Assembly (NCBI GenBank): GCA_022823185.1
Contig: JAJDXQ010000016.1
Span: 1 to 64,000 of the forward strand
Direction: 5' to 3'
DNA: 64,000 nt
Source: Caldilineaceae bacterium
GTDB taxonomy: Bacteria; Chloroflexota; Anaerolineae; Caldilineales; Caldilineaceae
In this document: positions 45,605-54,373 of the stretch, piece after piece
How positions within the stretch are numbered: the stretch's first letter is position 1
Layout of the letters: the number at the start of each line of letters is the position of its first letter
Made by a program: the position numbers and the translations under genes
Notes under the pieces: model-generated
The model's input: only the letters and a program-made list of their open reading frames with translations
Told to the model about the DNA's origin: nothing
Database searches by the model: none

Positions 45605-46378
45605 CTATCGAAGCTCGTAGGTGATCTGCAGCTGCATTGTCAGATTCAGCTCCCCGGGGCTGATGGGGCCGGCGCCTCCGCCCATCTCAGCAGCCGCCAT
45701 CCTGGAGAAGTTGCCGCCGAAGAAGCCTCCGCCCTGGCCGATAATTTCGCTGATCCCCATCACGTCGCCGACGCTTACGTTTATCAGTTTCGCCAGTTCG
45801 CCCGCCTTGGCATAGGCATCGGCGACGGCCTGGGCACGCGCCTCGGATTCGACCGAGGCAGGGTCGGCGAGACTGAAATCGACACCGTAGATGTTGTTGG
45901 CGCCGGCGTCAATGGCTGCATCCAGAACATCCCCGATGCTCTCCAGATCCCGAATCGTGATAAAGACGGTGTTGCTGACTCTATAGCGAACATCGTCTTC
46001 GTCGAGCAGGCCGCCCGGGCCAAACCGTTCGGCGAAAATGCTGAAATGCCTGGTCTGGATGTCGGTCTCATCCAGGCTCTGCGCCAGCAACGCGGCCTGG
46101 ACCTCTTCCATGATGGATTGGGCGGCCACGCTAGCCTCCCGTACAGTTGGCCGCACGACCTCCACGCCAATCGACGCCGTGGCTATATCGGGCTGGATGC
46201 TCACGGTGCCTTCTCCTACCACTGTCACCGAGTGCGTGTTTGCCGCGGTGAGCGATTCCGCGCGGGCCATCGCCGCCGGCGCGGGTGACGCGGTATTCGC
46301 GATGAATAAGGCGATCAGGAGCACAGAAATGGCCGCGACCAGGCCGATCGTTGCATTTGCCGAAAATCTGCTATTCAT
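45605..46378 (-). CDS. SIMPL (DUF541) domain protein, exported
   Basis: A 257-residue exported protein. The N-terminus has a signal/anchor helix (about 11-30, LVAAISVLLIALFIANTA). The SIMPL/DUF541 (PF04402) core starts at VTVVGEGTVSIQPDIATASI and includes ESEARAQAVADAYAKAGELA and the final beta-strand LTMQLQITYELR. The family includes periplasmic or surface proteins linked to oxidative stress and signalling, but the molecular role is not established. The frame opens at a TTG at 46399; the ATG at 46378, 8 nt after GGGGGAA, is preferred. Divergent from the O-antigen-ligase-like gene. The 232 bp gap downstream has only weak inverted repeats. Confidence 0.9.
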   Translation of the reverse strand: MNSRFSANATIGLVAAISVLLIALFIANTASPAPAAMARAESLTAANTHSVTVVGEGTVSIQPDIATASIGVEVVRPTVREASVAAQSIMEEVQAALLAQSLDETDIQTRHFSIFAERFGPGGLLDEDDVRYRVSNTVFITIRDLESIGDVLDAAIDAGANNIYGVDFSLADPASVESEARAQAVADAYAKAGELAKLINVSVGDVMGISEIIGQGGGFFGGNFSRMAAAEMGGGAGPISPGELNLTMQLQITYELR

Positions 46379-46542
46379 TGGGCGGTTCCCCCTTTTCAAG
46401 TTCAGCGACTTTGCCGACTTTGTCGATCTCTGTACATTGTTTATGACGAAACAACCATCGAAAGAGTTTCATTTTTCTGGACATGATCTTTGGCAACCTG
46501 CCTTATCTCGTTTTTCTCGCGTGTGTTAGGATCATCACCACT

Positions 46543-48825
46543 ATGCCCGCAAGACTTGCGAAATCGCCCCGTATCCTTCTTTCAATGGCGCTGCTTTTTG
46601 TCGCGGCGGGAGCGGCCTGGATGGTTTCGCTCACGGACGAGGCCGCGCCTGAGGCCGACGCGGAGATTGTCGACAGGCTCGTCAGCGGCGCGGTCGCGTC
46701 AATGGCGAGCCCGGTGTTTGAATTTGAGGAGGGCTGGCACGTTTCGGCCCAAGGCGCGGATACATCCGAACCGGACCAACCGTGGTTGCAGCCTTCCGGG
46801 CGCTTGGCGTTCCAATACAGCGGTCGCGAGCTCGCCTTGCGGTTGGCGTTGGGAGACTACTGGAGCTATATTTTCGTTTCGGTCGATGGTCGGCCCGCCA
46901 ACCGATTGCCCGTATTGCGCGGCAATCTCGACAGCCAAGGGCGGCTGGGCGGCTATCGCCCCCTGCTCGCCCCTGAAAAACATACCGCCGAAGGTCCGGC
47001 TTCCGAGTGGGTCGTCGTGCATAACGCTTCAGGCGAAGGGCCGCACCAGGTCTCTGTCGAGGTGTGGCGGGGCTGGGGGCAGACGGTCTTGCGGGGCGCG
47101 GCGGTTGACGGCTTGCCGGGCGGCCCTCGCCCGATCTGGCCCGCGGTGTTGCTTGCCCTTGCCGGAGGCTGGCTCGCAATCGCCGCTTTCAACGCAGCCG
47201 CTGGCAGTGTTTCGGCGGGGGGCCAGCCCCGTACTGGCGCCTTGTTTGACTTGCTCACGCCACTCGATCGATTGGTTTCAGGCGTGTCGCGAGCTGTCGC
47301 ACGCCTGAGGCCTGTATTCCTGTTCTTCATGCCCTGGCCGATCGCCCTCGGTTCGGCTCTTGCAGGGGCGGGAATGGTTGGGGCGGGAACGCTGATCGGA
47401 AGCTGGCCGCTCACTGACGCCGGCCTCCTTTTACTGGGCCTTGCCGGACTGCAGTACCCAGTTGTGTGGACGGGGGCCCTCCTTTTCGGCCTGCCCTTCT
47501 ATCTTCACCCCCTGCCAATCCTGCCGGGGCGGGCACTCAATCTGATTGAAATCGGGGTTTACGGAGGGTTGGCGCTGGTCGCGGCAAGGCGCATCGCGCC
47601 GGTTGATGCGCCGCGACCCCGCGGGAAGGCGCCCCCGCCCCTTGACTCTCGTCACAGGCTCTTTTTTGTCCTTGTCTCGGTCGCGCTGGTCGCCGCGTTC
47701 GCGGCGGCGGAACGCGCTGTGGCGCTGCGCGAGTGGCGAACTGTATTCCTGAGCGCCGCCTTCTTCGCGCTGCTGTTGCATGAGACGTTGGGCAGTTCCG
47801 AGAACCGAAATTCGGCCCGCACAGCGCTCGCCCTCGCCTGGCTGGCAGGCGGCGCGGTCGTTGCCGCGGCGGGCCTCTTTCAATACGTCACGGAACAGAA
47901 CATCATTCAGGCTGAAGGTGTCAACAGGGTGCGGGCCTTCTACGGCTCTCCCAACAATCTCGGGCTCTACCTGGAACGGACCGCTGCCGTCGCTCTGGCG
48001 CTGGCATTTTTCGCCCGCGGCTCGAGGGGGCGCGCGGAGAACGGGGGAAGTTCGACAGGAGGGAGAAATTCATTATATGGGGCTTGGAAGAGAGCGCCGG
48101 CGGCGGCTCGGGGCGGGTTCATTCTTGCCGTTCCGCAGTTGATGGCGCTGCTTCTGACCTTCAGCAAGGGCGCGATCTTTTTGGGCCTGCCTGCCATGTT
48201 GCTGGCGCTGGCGGTGGCTGGGCGGCGCCTGCGCGCCGCGCCGGGCCGGCGGTTTTCAGCGCGTTGGGGTTGGGGTCTGGCCGCTGTGGCCGCGGCCATG
48301 ATTCTGGGGTTGACGCCCTTTCTGGGGACCGAGCGATTCCGCAACCTGTTCGATTTCCAGCCGGAGAGTACCGCCGGCATACGCCTCAGCCTTTGGCGGA
48401 GCAGCGTAGAGATGGCGCTGGATCACTGGTGGCTGGGGGTGGGGCCGGACAATTTTCTCTACAGCTACCGAAGCGGATACATTCTGCCGTCCGCCTGGCG
48501 CGATCCCAGCCTCAATCACCCGCATAATGTCATCCTCGACTGGTGGACGCGGCTTGGCCTGCCGGGCCTCGCGCTGGCGACGGCGTGGCTGGTCCTGGGG
48601 GTACGTTCGCTCTGGAGGGCAGCGAAGAGGGATGCCCTGGCCGTCGGCGCGCTGGCCGCGGTCGCGGCCGCATTAGGGCACGGATTGATCGATGCGTCGT
48701 ATGCTCTGCCGGACTTGCTGCTTGTGTGGGTCTTTTTGCTGCATCTCTTTGCGCCGCCGACAGCGTGTAGGGCTCAAGAGAGTCTGGAGGAGGCGCCGAC
48801 AGCTACGAGTTCGTTACCGCCTTGA
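46543..48825 (+). CDS. O-antigen ligase (Wzy_C/PF04932)-like polytopic membrane protein
   Basis: A 760-residue membrane protein. After an N-terminal helix (about 11-28) there is a ~170-residue extracytoplasmic domain, then about ten membrane helices from residue 215. The Wzy_C-type region has VRAFYGSPNNLGLYLERTAA, QLMALLLTFSKGAIFLGLPA, RLSLWRSSVEMALDHWWLGV and the conserved WRDPSLNHPHNVILDWWTRL with GLIDASY near the end. Family members transfer or polymerise surface polysaccharide at the outer face. The start is unclear: the frame is open from 46483, and an ATG at 46543 with AGGA upstream gives a normal start. Proteins of this size with an extra N-terminal domain are not the textbook ligase. 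Convergent with the APH-type gene. Confidence 0.85.
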   Translation: MPARLAKSPRILLSMALLFVAAGAAWMVSLTDEAAPEADAEIVDRLVSGAVASMASPVFEFEEGWHVSAQGADTSEPDQPWLQPSGRLAFQYSGRELALRLALGDYWSYIFVSVDGRPANRLPVLRGNLDSQGRLGGYRPLLAPEKHTAEGPASEWVVVHNASGEGPHQVSVEVWRGWGQTVLRGAAVDGLPGGPRPIWPAVLLALAGGWLAIAAFNAAAGSVSAGGQPRTGALFDLLTPLDRLVSGVSRAVARLRPVFLFFMPWPIALGSALAGAGMVGAGTLIGSWPLTDAGLLLLGLAGLQYPVVWTGALLFGLPFYLHPLPILPGRALNLIEIGVYGGLALVAARRIAPVDAPRPRGKAPPPLDSRHRLFFVLVSVALVAAFAAAERAVALREWRTVFLSAAFFALLLHETLGSSENRNSARTALALAWLAGGAVVAAAGLFQYVTEQNIIQAEGVNRVRAFYGSPNNLGLYLERTAAVALALAFFARGSRGRAENGGSSTGGRNSLYGAWKRAPAAARGGFILAVPQLMALLLTFSKGAIFLGLPAMLLALAVAGRRLRAAPGRRFSARWGWGLAAVAAAMILGLTPFLGTERFRNLFDFQPESTAGIRLSLWRSSVEMALDHWWLGVGPDNFLYSYRSGYILPSAWRDPSLNHPHNVILDWWTRLGLPGLALATAWLVLGVRSLWRAAKRDALAVGALAAVAAALGHGLIDASYALPDLLLVWVFLLHLFAPPTACRAQESLEEAPTATSSLPP

Positions 48826-48842
48826 GGGCTGCGCGGGTAGAT

Positions 48843-49745
48843 TCACAGCGCCCGCAGCCGGCTCAGGCTCCAGCGGTAGGTGTCGTTGTCGGAGGTTTTG
48901 CAGTCGCTGAACCGAAAGGCGTAGAAGGTGTGATAGAGGTCGATTCGTTCCCAGCTGTGGGCGCCGTATCGTTCGGTAATCCGGCTCCGCAGGAAATCGT
49001 AATCGGCCGCGGTCACGAAGTCGAAGATGCGGCAAAAGTAGTAGGCGCCGGCCAGGTCCATCAGCGGATCGCCGATCAAGGTCAACGGACTAAAATCTAC
49101 GACTGCCGTCAGAATTCCTCGCCCATCAGACAGGACATTGCCGGGGAAGTAATCCCCATGGACGAGGCATTTTTGCGGCCGCGAGGGCAAAGCGCTGAGT
49201 TCCCGGAAGAAGCCATCCACGATCCGGTTCACGCCGGGCAGGTCCTCTTTCAAATCGGAGTACGAGCGCGCCAAAGTTGCCTCGACACGGGTCTGCAGAT
49301 AGCCGGGCCAGGTCTGCGAGGTTATATCTTCCTGTGGGTTCAAGGGTTCGCCATAGGGTAGCTGGGGCATTTGGACGGCGTGCAGATGGGGGAGGCCATC
49401 CAGGTAGGATGCAATGGCCCTGCGCCGTTCGACGGCGGTCAGGCGGGGAAAGAGTTCTGCAAAGTCCTGGCCCGGAAGCCGCCTTTCGATATGATAGTGT
49501 ATCTCCTCTACTTCGCCGTATTCGTAGATGTGAGGTACGGCGAAGGGAAGAGGGAAACTCTGAAGCTGTTCGGAGAAACGCTGCAGGCGCGGCAGATAAC
49601 CATGCGCTTGCTGGTCGTTATGAACTTTGAGGACGCGTCCGCCGCCGATGTCGTACAGAGAGGAGGTCATGCCTCGCCCGACGAACGAGGCAGTGTGGAT
49701 TTTCAGATGGCGGAGTACCGCTGCCAGCCTCCCACGCTCGGTCAT
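48843..49745 (-). CDS. Aminoglycoside phosphotransferase (APH)-family kinase
   Basis: A 300-residue protein kinase-like enzyme (PF01636). The catalytic loop is LVHGDYFPGNVLSDG (Asp and Asn) and the metal-binding loop is AVVDFSPLTLIGDPLMDLAG. The N-lobe has SLYDIGGGRVLKVH, with the expected Lys, and an ERRLPGQDF hinge. The substrate is unknown; APH-family enzymes also include homoserine, choline and macrolide kinases. The start overlaps the preceding TlpA-like gene by 4 bp (ATGA), so it is probably in one transcript with gnd and that gene. Confidence 0.85.
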   Translation of the reverse strand: MTERGRLAAVLRHLKIHTASFVGRGMTSSLYDIGGGRVLKVHNDQQAHGYLPRLQRFSEQLQSFPLPFAVPHIYEYGEVEEIHYHIERRLPGQDFAELFPRLTAVERRRAIASYLDGLPHLHAVQMPQLPYGEPLNPQEDITSQTWPGYLQTRVEATLARSYSDLKEDLPGVNRIVDGFFRELSALPSRPQKCLVHGDYFPGNVLSDGRGILTAVVDFSPLTLIGDPLMDLAGAYYFCRIFDFVTAADYDFLRSRITERYGAHSWERIDLYHTFYAFRFSDCKTSDNDTYRWSLSRLRAL

Positions 49746-50419
49746 CTTGGTTGTATTTCAGCGATCCGCTCGGCCAGGATTACGCTGTTCATTTCCCCGG
49801 ACCATACGCTGCGAATGATGCCGTCAGCGTCGATAAAGAAGGTCAGCGGCAGCCCCTGCACGTTGTAGCGCCGTCCCACATCAAGAGAGCTGTCCAGCAC
49901 GATCGCGAAATCGGACGCGGCTGTCCGCTCGCCTGCCGAACTGTCGGACATACCCGAGTCTTGCTGGATTTCTGCCAGGAAACGGGCAACATCATCCGGA
50001 CGCTCTCCCTGATTGACGCCGATAAACAGAACGCAGTCCGGGTCCGAAACCGCGTTACTTCCGTTTTCGACGCCGGCGCCAGGCGTTGCGGCCTGCGCCA
50101 GGCACTGGCCGTGCCGGGCGGCGGCAGCCTGCAAGGCGGGAAATTCACGTCGACAGGGTCCACACCAGGTTGCCCAGAAATTCAGAACAACCGGCTGCCC
50201 TCTGACGGCCGACAGGGTGAAGGTCTGTTGGGCAGCCGAAGTCGCGCTGAAAAGCGGCAAGGTGAAATCGGGGGCGGGGTGGTACAACGCCGGTTGTGGA
50301 TCGAGGAACGCGGTTTCCTTGATGGATGGGCGGCTGATCCACATCCACGCGGCGCCGAAAAGGAAAATGATGGGGATCGCAGCATGCCAGCGGTTAAACA
50401 ACTGCGGTCTCACTCCCAC
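49742..50419 (-). CDS. TlpA-like membrane-anchored thioredoxin
   Basis: A 225-residue protein with an N-terminal signal-anchor helix (about 12-28, HAAIPIIFLFGAAWMWI) and a thioredoxin-like redoxin domain. The active site is Cys86-Gly-Pro-Cys89 (FWATWCGPCRREFP). The cis-Pro segment is QGLPLTFFIDADG. An insert of about 20 residues after the first helix contains two more cysteines (HGQCLAQ, DPDCVLF). Probably an extracytoplasmic thiol-disulfide oxidoreductase of the TlpA/ResA type. GTG at 50419 overlaps the gnd stop by 10 bp; a second GTG is at 50413. Confidence 0.9.
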   Translation of the reverse strand: MGVRPQLFNRWHAAIPIIFLFGAAWMWISRPSIKETAFLDPQPALYHPAPDFTLPLFSATSAAQQTFTLSAVRGQPVVLNFWATWCGPCRREFPALQAAAARHGQCLAQAATPGAGVENGSNAVSDPDCVLFIGVNQGERPDDVARFLAEIQQDSGMSDSSAGERTAASDFAIVLDSSLDVGRRYNVQGLPLTFFIDADGIIRSVWSGEMNSVILAERIAEIQPR

Positions 50420-51837
50420 TCACTGTGAAAGATGCCTGCGCGATCGGTGCGCTCGTATGTGTGGGCGCCGAAGAAGTCCCGCTGGGCCTGAATCAGGTTG
50501 GCGGGCAACCGGGCGCTGCGATAGCTGTCATAGTAGGCCAGGCTTGCGCTGAACGCAGGCGTTGGGATACCGCGCGCGACCGCCAGCTGAATCACTTTGC
50601 GCCAGGCCGGCAGCCTCTGCGTCACGGCGGCGCGGAACTCATCGTCCAGCAGCAGATTTGTCAGTGCGGGATTGCGGTTGTAGGCATCGGTAATCCGGTT
50701 GAGGAAGCGGGCTCGAATGATGCAGCCAGCGCGCCAGATCGCCGCGATCTCGCCAAGATTCAGCCCGTAGTCATACTCTTCGCTTGCCTGCCGCAACAGC
50801 GCCATGCCCTGCGCATAGGCGCTGATCTTGCTGGCATAGAGAGCGTCGCGGGTCGCGTCGATCAACTCCTGCCGGCCGCCCTCATAGGGTTGCGCTTCAG
50901 GGCCGGGCAGTTGGTGGGACGCCTTGATTCGCTCGTCTTTCAACGAGGAGATAATCCGGCCGGTGACCGCGCTGTTAATGGTCGGGATTGGCGCGCCTAC
51001 GTCCATTGCGTTCTGGCTTGTCCATTTGCCGGTGCCCTTTTGCTGCGCCTTGTCCAGCACCATATTCACCAGGGCGCCGCCGCTTTCATCATCGATTCTG
51101 CGGAAGATCTTGCTGGTGATTTCGATCAGGAAGCTGTCCAGCTCGCCCTGGTTCCACTCGGCAAAGACATCGGCCAGCTCATTTGCGCCCAGACCCAGGA
51201 CCTGCTGCAGGATGTCATAGGCCTCAGCAATGAGCTGCATGTCGCCATATTCGATGCCGTTATGCACCATTTTGACGTAGTGGCCCGCGCCGCCGCGTCC
51301 AATGTAGCTGACACAGGGTTGGCCGTCCTCTTCCGCCTTGGCAGAGATTGCCCGCAGCATCGGGCCGACCGCCTCCCAACCGTCGGCGGCGCCGCCGGGC
51401 ATGATCGAGGGACCCCAGAGAGCGCCCTCCTCGCCGCCGCTGACGCCGACCCCCATGTAGACGAGACCTTTGGCCGTCAGCTCCTGGCTGCGCCTTTCGG
51501 TATCCGGGAAGTAGCTGTTGCCGCCGTCCATCACAATATCGCCCTCGTCGAGCAGGGGGACGAGCGAGTCCAGCACCGCGTCGACCGGCCGCCCCGCCTG
51601 CACCATCAGGAGCACGCGCCGAGGTCGCGAGAGATTCGCCACCATCTCCTCTAGCGTCACCGCGGGGATCAGATTCTTGCCGACATGTTCTGCCGCGAAG
51701 TCGGTCATTTTGGAGGTGGTGCGATTGTGCACGACGACATTGAAGCCGTTGCGCTCCAGGTTCAGCACCAGATTTTGTCCCATTACGGCAAGGCCGGAGA
51801 CGGCAATGTCCCCACGCGGGGCAGTGGCATCAGGCAT
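50410..51837 (-). CDS. gnd: 6-phosphogluconate dehydrogenase, decarboxylating
   Basis: A 475-residue oxidative pentose phosphate enzyme that turns 6-phosphogluconate into ribulose 5-phosphate, CO2 and NADPH. The Rossmann motif is SGLAVMGQNLVLNLERNGF. MDGGNSYFPDTERR, VGVSGGEEGALWGPSIMPGG and the active-site GGAGHYVKMVHNGIEYGDMQ are all present. The C-terminal 6PGD domain contains SQNAMDVGAPIPTINSAV. Full-length. The frame extends to 51918, but AGGAG lies 7 nt before the ATG at 51837. The 3' end overlaps the TlpA-like gene. Confidence 0.97.
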   Translation of the reverse strand: MPDATAPRGDIAVSGLAVMGQNLVLNLERNGFNVVVHNRTTSKMTDFAAEHVGKNLIPAVTLEEMVANLSRPRRVLLMVQAGRPVDAVLDSLVPLLDEGDIVMDGGNSYFPDTERRSQELTAKGLVYMGVGVSGGEEGALWGPSIMPGGAADGWEAVGPMLRAISAKAEEDGQPCVSYIGRGGAGHYVKMVHNGIEYGDMQLIAEAYDILQQVLGLGANELADVFAEWNQGELDSFLIEITSKIFRRIDDESGGALVNMVLDKAQQKGTGKWTSQNAMDVGAPIPTINSAVTGRIISSLKDERIKASHQLPGPEAQPYEGGRQELIDATRDALYASKISAYAQGMALLRQASEEYDYGLNLGEIAAIWRAGCIIRARFLNRITDAYNRNPALTNLLLDDEFRAAVTQRLPAWRKVIQLAVARGIPTPAFSASLAYYDSYRSARLPANLIQAQRDFFGAHTYERTDRAGIFHSEWE

Positions 51838-51887
51838 TGGTTTTCTCCTTTTGACGGTGCGCCATCTTACTACGCCGGTTCCAGGAC

Positions 51888-51896
51888 AGTATAGCA
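51888..51896 (-). promoter_or_regulatory. Possible extended -10 promoter of gnd
   Basis: On the minus strand TGCTATACT (51888-51896) is an extended -10 type element about 50 bp before the gnd ATG. No good -35 is visible. Confidence 0.4.
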
Positions 51897-51955
51897 GACC
51901 GCAGTCAAATTGGTTCATTTTTTCGCCGCGCTGGATCGGTCGCGTCCTGTGGAAA

Positions 51956-52020
51956 GTGGTTGGAACTGCGGTGGTTGGAACTGCAGTGGTCAGTGGTCAG
52001 TGGTCGGTGGTCAGTGGTCA
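51956..52020. repeat. Short tandem repeats
   Basis: Two copies of a 15-mer (GTGGTTGGAACTGCG, 51956-51985) run into five copies of the 7-mer GTGGTCA (51986-52020, third copy GTGGTCG). Degenerate GTGGTCA units also occur at 57929. Confidence 0.85.
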
Positions 52021-52430
52021 GTGCGGGGCGTAGATGCGCCGCGGGGCGGGCGTGCGGGAGATCGAGGCGAGAGTGGCGGCGGGGGCGGTTGCAGGGCGTC
52101 ACAGTTCGGGGATTGGCGGAACGCGTTGGGCTGGGCAGCCTTTGCCAATGGACAGACATTTGCTGCGGGGCGCCTTTTTGCGAGGGGTGTCCCCCCGCAC
52201 AAGGGAAGCCGCTTGCGGCTGACCGCCCCAAGGGGAGGAGAGAGGGGAGAGGAGTGAGGAGTGAGGAGGACAGGTTGACGCGGGAAGCAGTCTTAAATGG
52301 GGCGAGTGGGGCTGTCGCTGGGAAATTCTGCTGTCACCTGTTACGCGCTTCTTCTGACAACCGCAGATTTGGACTGCGCTAGATGTCAATTCTTTTCGGG
52401 ATGGCAGGCGCCCTGATTTGGATTCGTGCC
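52021..52430. other. G-rich spacer upstream of the purH leader
   Basis: Plus-strand G-rich, no convincing gene. It contains the hairpins GGGG-TGT-CCCC (52184-52194) and AGCCGC-TT-GCGGCT (52207-52220), and a purine run near 52232-52262. The rest is featureless to me. Confidence 0.6.
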
Positions 52431-52465
52431 GCAGGATATTCGGGAGTCGCGCGCAGCGTAGACCT

Positions 52466-52494
52466 TTGCCTCGGGCCTGCCACTGTGATAGCAT
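52466..52494 (+). promoter_or_regulatory. Promoter of the purH leader
   Basis: TTGCCT (52466-52471), 17 nt spacer, TAGCAT (52489-52494). Transcription would start near 52501, just before the riboswitch. Confidence 0.55.
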
Positions 52495-52510
52495 GATGGC
52501 CTGACAGAGA

Positions 52511-52655
52511 CGCGCTCCTCGACTGGCGGACCGGAGGGCAATGCGGCCGGCGAACCCGCGGCCTGACAATCCTTTCGGATTGGTGGAGAGAAACCACGGG
52601 GGAGAGGAGATGCCGGGGAATCAGTTCCCGTTTTGCACAGTCGATCGCCTGGGCT
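52511..52655 (+). promoter_or_regulatory. ZTP (pfl-type) riboswitch aptamer
   Basis: An RNA leader matching the ZTP/ZMP riboswitch (pfl motif). The 5' core CGACTGGCGGA is at 52520-52530. A stem GGTGG...CCAC (52582-52597) is followed by GGGGGAG (52598-52604), and the 3' conserved GATCGCCTGGGC is at 52643-52654, close to the family consensus CCGCCUGGGC. The order, spacing and following terminator fit the family. It precedes purH, whose substrate ZMP is the ligand. No covariance search was possible. Confidence 0.75.
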
Positions 52656-52658
52656 GGG

Positions 52659-52686
52659 GCAGTTGGGTCATCCCGACTGCTTTTTT
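52659..52686 (+). terminator. Riboswitch expression-platform terminator
   Basis: GCAGTTGGG, loop TCAT, CCCGACTGC (52659-52680; one G-T pair) is followed by TTTTTT (52681-52686). It lies immediately after the aptamer and 38 bp before the purH ATG, so it would stop transcription before purH unless ligand binding prevents it. Confidence 0.85.
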
Positions 52687-52724
52687 GTTTGCCACATCAT
52701 TTGCGTTCAAACAGGAGGATCGCC

Positions 52725-54272
52725 ATGCCAAACCAGCGCGCTTTGATTTCCGTCTCCGACAAGACCGGTCTTAGGGACTTCGCGAAGGCGCTGCAGAGCG
52801 CCGGCACTGAGTTGGTTGCCAGCGGCGGAACAGCCGCGCAACTCGCGGAAGCCGGCCTTCCCGTCACGCCGGTCGAGGCTTTGACAGGATATCCGGAGCT
52901 TCTGGACGGCCGCGTCAAAACATTGCACCCAGCCGTTCACGGCGGCATTCTGGCCCGCCGCACTCAGGACCATCTTGCGGAGCTTGAGGAGCATGGTCTC
53001 GTTCCAATTGACCTGGTGATCGTCAATCTCTATCCCTTCCAGCAGACGGTGGCCGGGGATGACGTATCGCTGGCGGAAGCTGTCGAACAGATCGACATTG
53101 GCGGGGTTGCCCTGCTGCGCGCCGCGGCGAAGAATTTCGAGTCTGTGACAGTCGTCTGCGATCCTGGCGACTACGGGGAGGTGGCGCAGGCGGTATCTGA
53201 CGGCGGCGTGGAGGCGGAGGCGCGCCAGGCGCTGGCGTTGAAGGCTTTTCGGCACACGGCCGCCTACGACGCAGCGATATCGAACTACCTCGCCCGGAAC
53301 CAGGGAGAGGGTCGGCGCAAGGCACAGGAGGCGCCGAAACTGCCCGCGCAGATACGTCTTGATCTTGAACGCGTGCAGGTGATGCGCTACGGGGAGAACC
53401 CCCACCAGGAGGGGGCCCTCTACCGCTTTCACGACGCCTCACCCGCTTTCGAGCAGCTTCACGGGCGGGAGATGAGCTACAATAACTGGCTCGACCTGGA
53501 CGGGAGCTGGCAGGCCGCGCAGGATTTTGACGAACCAACCGTCGCGATCATCAAGCACAGCAACCCCTGCGGCCTCGCATCGGCGGAATCCCTGGACGCT
53601 GCCTATGACAGCGCTCTCGCATCTGACCCGGTGAGCGCGTTTGGCAGCATCATTTCGGTGAATCAGATTCTGGACAGGGCCACCGCCGAGAAGATGGCGA
53701 AACTGTTTGTAGAGATCGTAGCCGCGCCAGACTATGAAGAGGAGGCTCTTGAGCTGCTGCAACGCCGTAAAAACTTGCGGATCCTGCGGGCAAACAGTAG
53801 GGAATCCCACCCGCTCAGCATTCGCACGGTCCATGGCGGCGCTCTCGTACAGGAACTGGACAGGAGTCAGGACGATCTCGACCCGGCCAACTGGAAGGTC
53901 GTAACGCAGGAAAGACCTGACGCCTCGCAGCTTGCCGATCTGGCCTTCGCCTGGCGCGTCTGCCGCCACGTCAAGAGCAACGCCATCGTATACGTTCAGG
54001 ACCGAGCAACTGTTGGCGTGGGCGCAGGCCAGATGAGCCGGGTGGATTCGGTCATGCTCGCCGGTCATAAGGCAGGGGAGAGGGCGCGCGGCGCGGTCAT
54101 GGCGTCCGATGCCTTCTTTCCCTTCCCCGATGGCATCGAAGCTGCCGCGGAGCACGGGATCGCGGCCGTGGTCCAGCCAGGCGGTTCCATCCGTGATGAA
54201 GAGGTGATCGCGGCTTGTGACCGTCTGGGGCTCGTGATGGCCTTGACGGGCGCCCGGCATTTCAGACATTAG
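52725..54272 (+). CDS. purH: Bifunctional AICAR transformylase/IMP cyclohydrolase
   Basis: A 515-residue enzyme for the last two steps of purine synthesis: formylation of AICAR (ZMP) to FAICAR, then ring closure to IMP. The cyclohydrolase domain is N-terminal ([36 protein letters not shown]). The transformylase domain has [18 protein letters not shown] and the catalytic KHSNPCG near residue 277, and ends with [25 protein letters not shown] precedes the ATG at 52725. Expression is probably controlled by the riboswitch upstream. Confidence 0.97.
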   Translation: MPNQRALISVSDKTGLRDFAKALQSAGTELVASGGTAAQLAEAGLPVTPVEALTGYPELLDGRVKTLHPAVHGGILARRTQDHLAELEEHGLVPIDLVIVNLYPFQQTVAGDDVSLAEAVEQIDIGGVALLRAAAKNFESVTVVCDPGDYGEVAQAVSDGGVEAEARQALALKAFRHTAAYDAAISNYLARNQGEGRRKAQEAPKLPAQIRLDLERVQVMRYGENPHQEGALYRFHDASPAFEQLHGREMSYNNWLDLDGSWQAAQDFDEPTVAIIKHSNPCGLASAESLDAAYDSALASDPVSAFGSIISVNQILDRATAEKMAKLFVEIVAAPDYEEEALELLQRRKNLRILRANSRESHPLSIRTVHGGALVQELDRSQDDLDPANWKVVTQERPDASQLADLAFAWRVCRHVKSNAIVYVQDRATVGVGAGQMSRVDSVMLAGHKAGERARGAVMASDAFFPFPDGIEAAAEHGIAAVVQPGGSIRDEEVIAACDRLGLVMALTGARHFRH

Positions 54273-54373
54273 GGGGAACCGTTTCAACGCATGTTCAAGG
54301 ACAGGAGCATGAAAGGAATTCGCTGCCGGTTTTGCCCAGAAGTCCGGGCGATGCATTCCAGGCCGAGGCAGCC

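Noticed and set aside
50425..51654. 409-codon open frame on the plus strand
   Set aside because: Antisense to gnd, which has all its motifs; the frame has no recognisable protein features.
51956..52020. Tandem repeats considered as a CRISPR or iteron array
   Set aside because: Units are 7 and 15 bp with no spacers and no cas or rep gene nearby.
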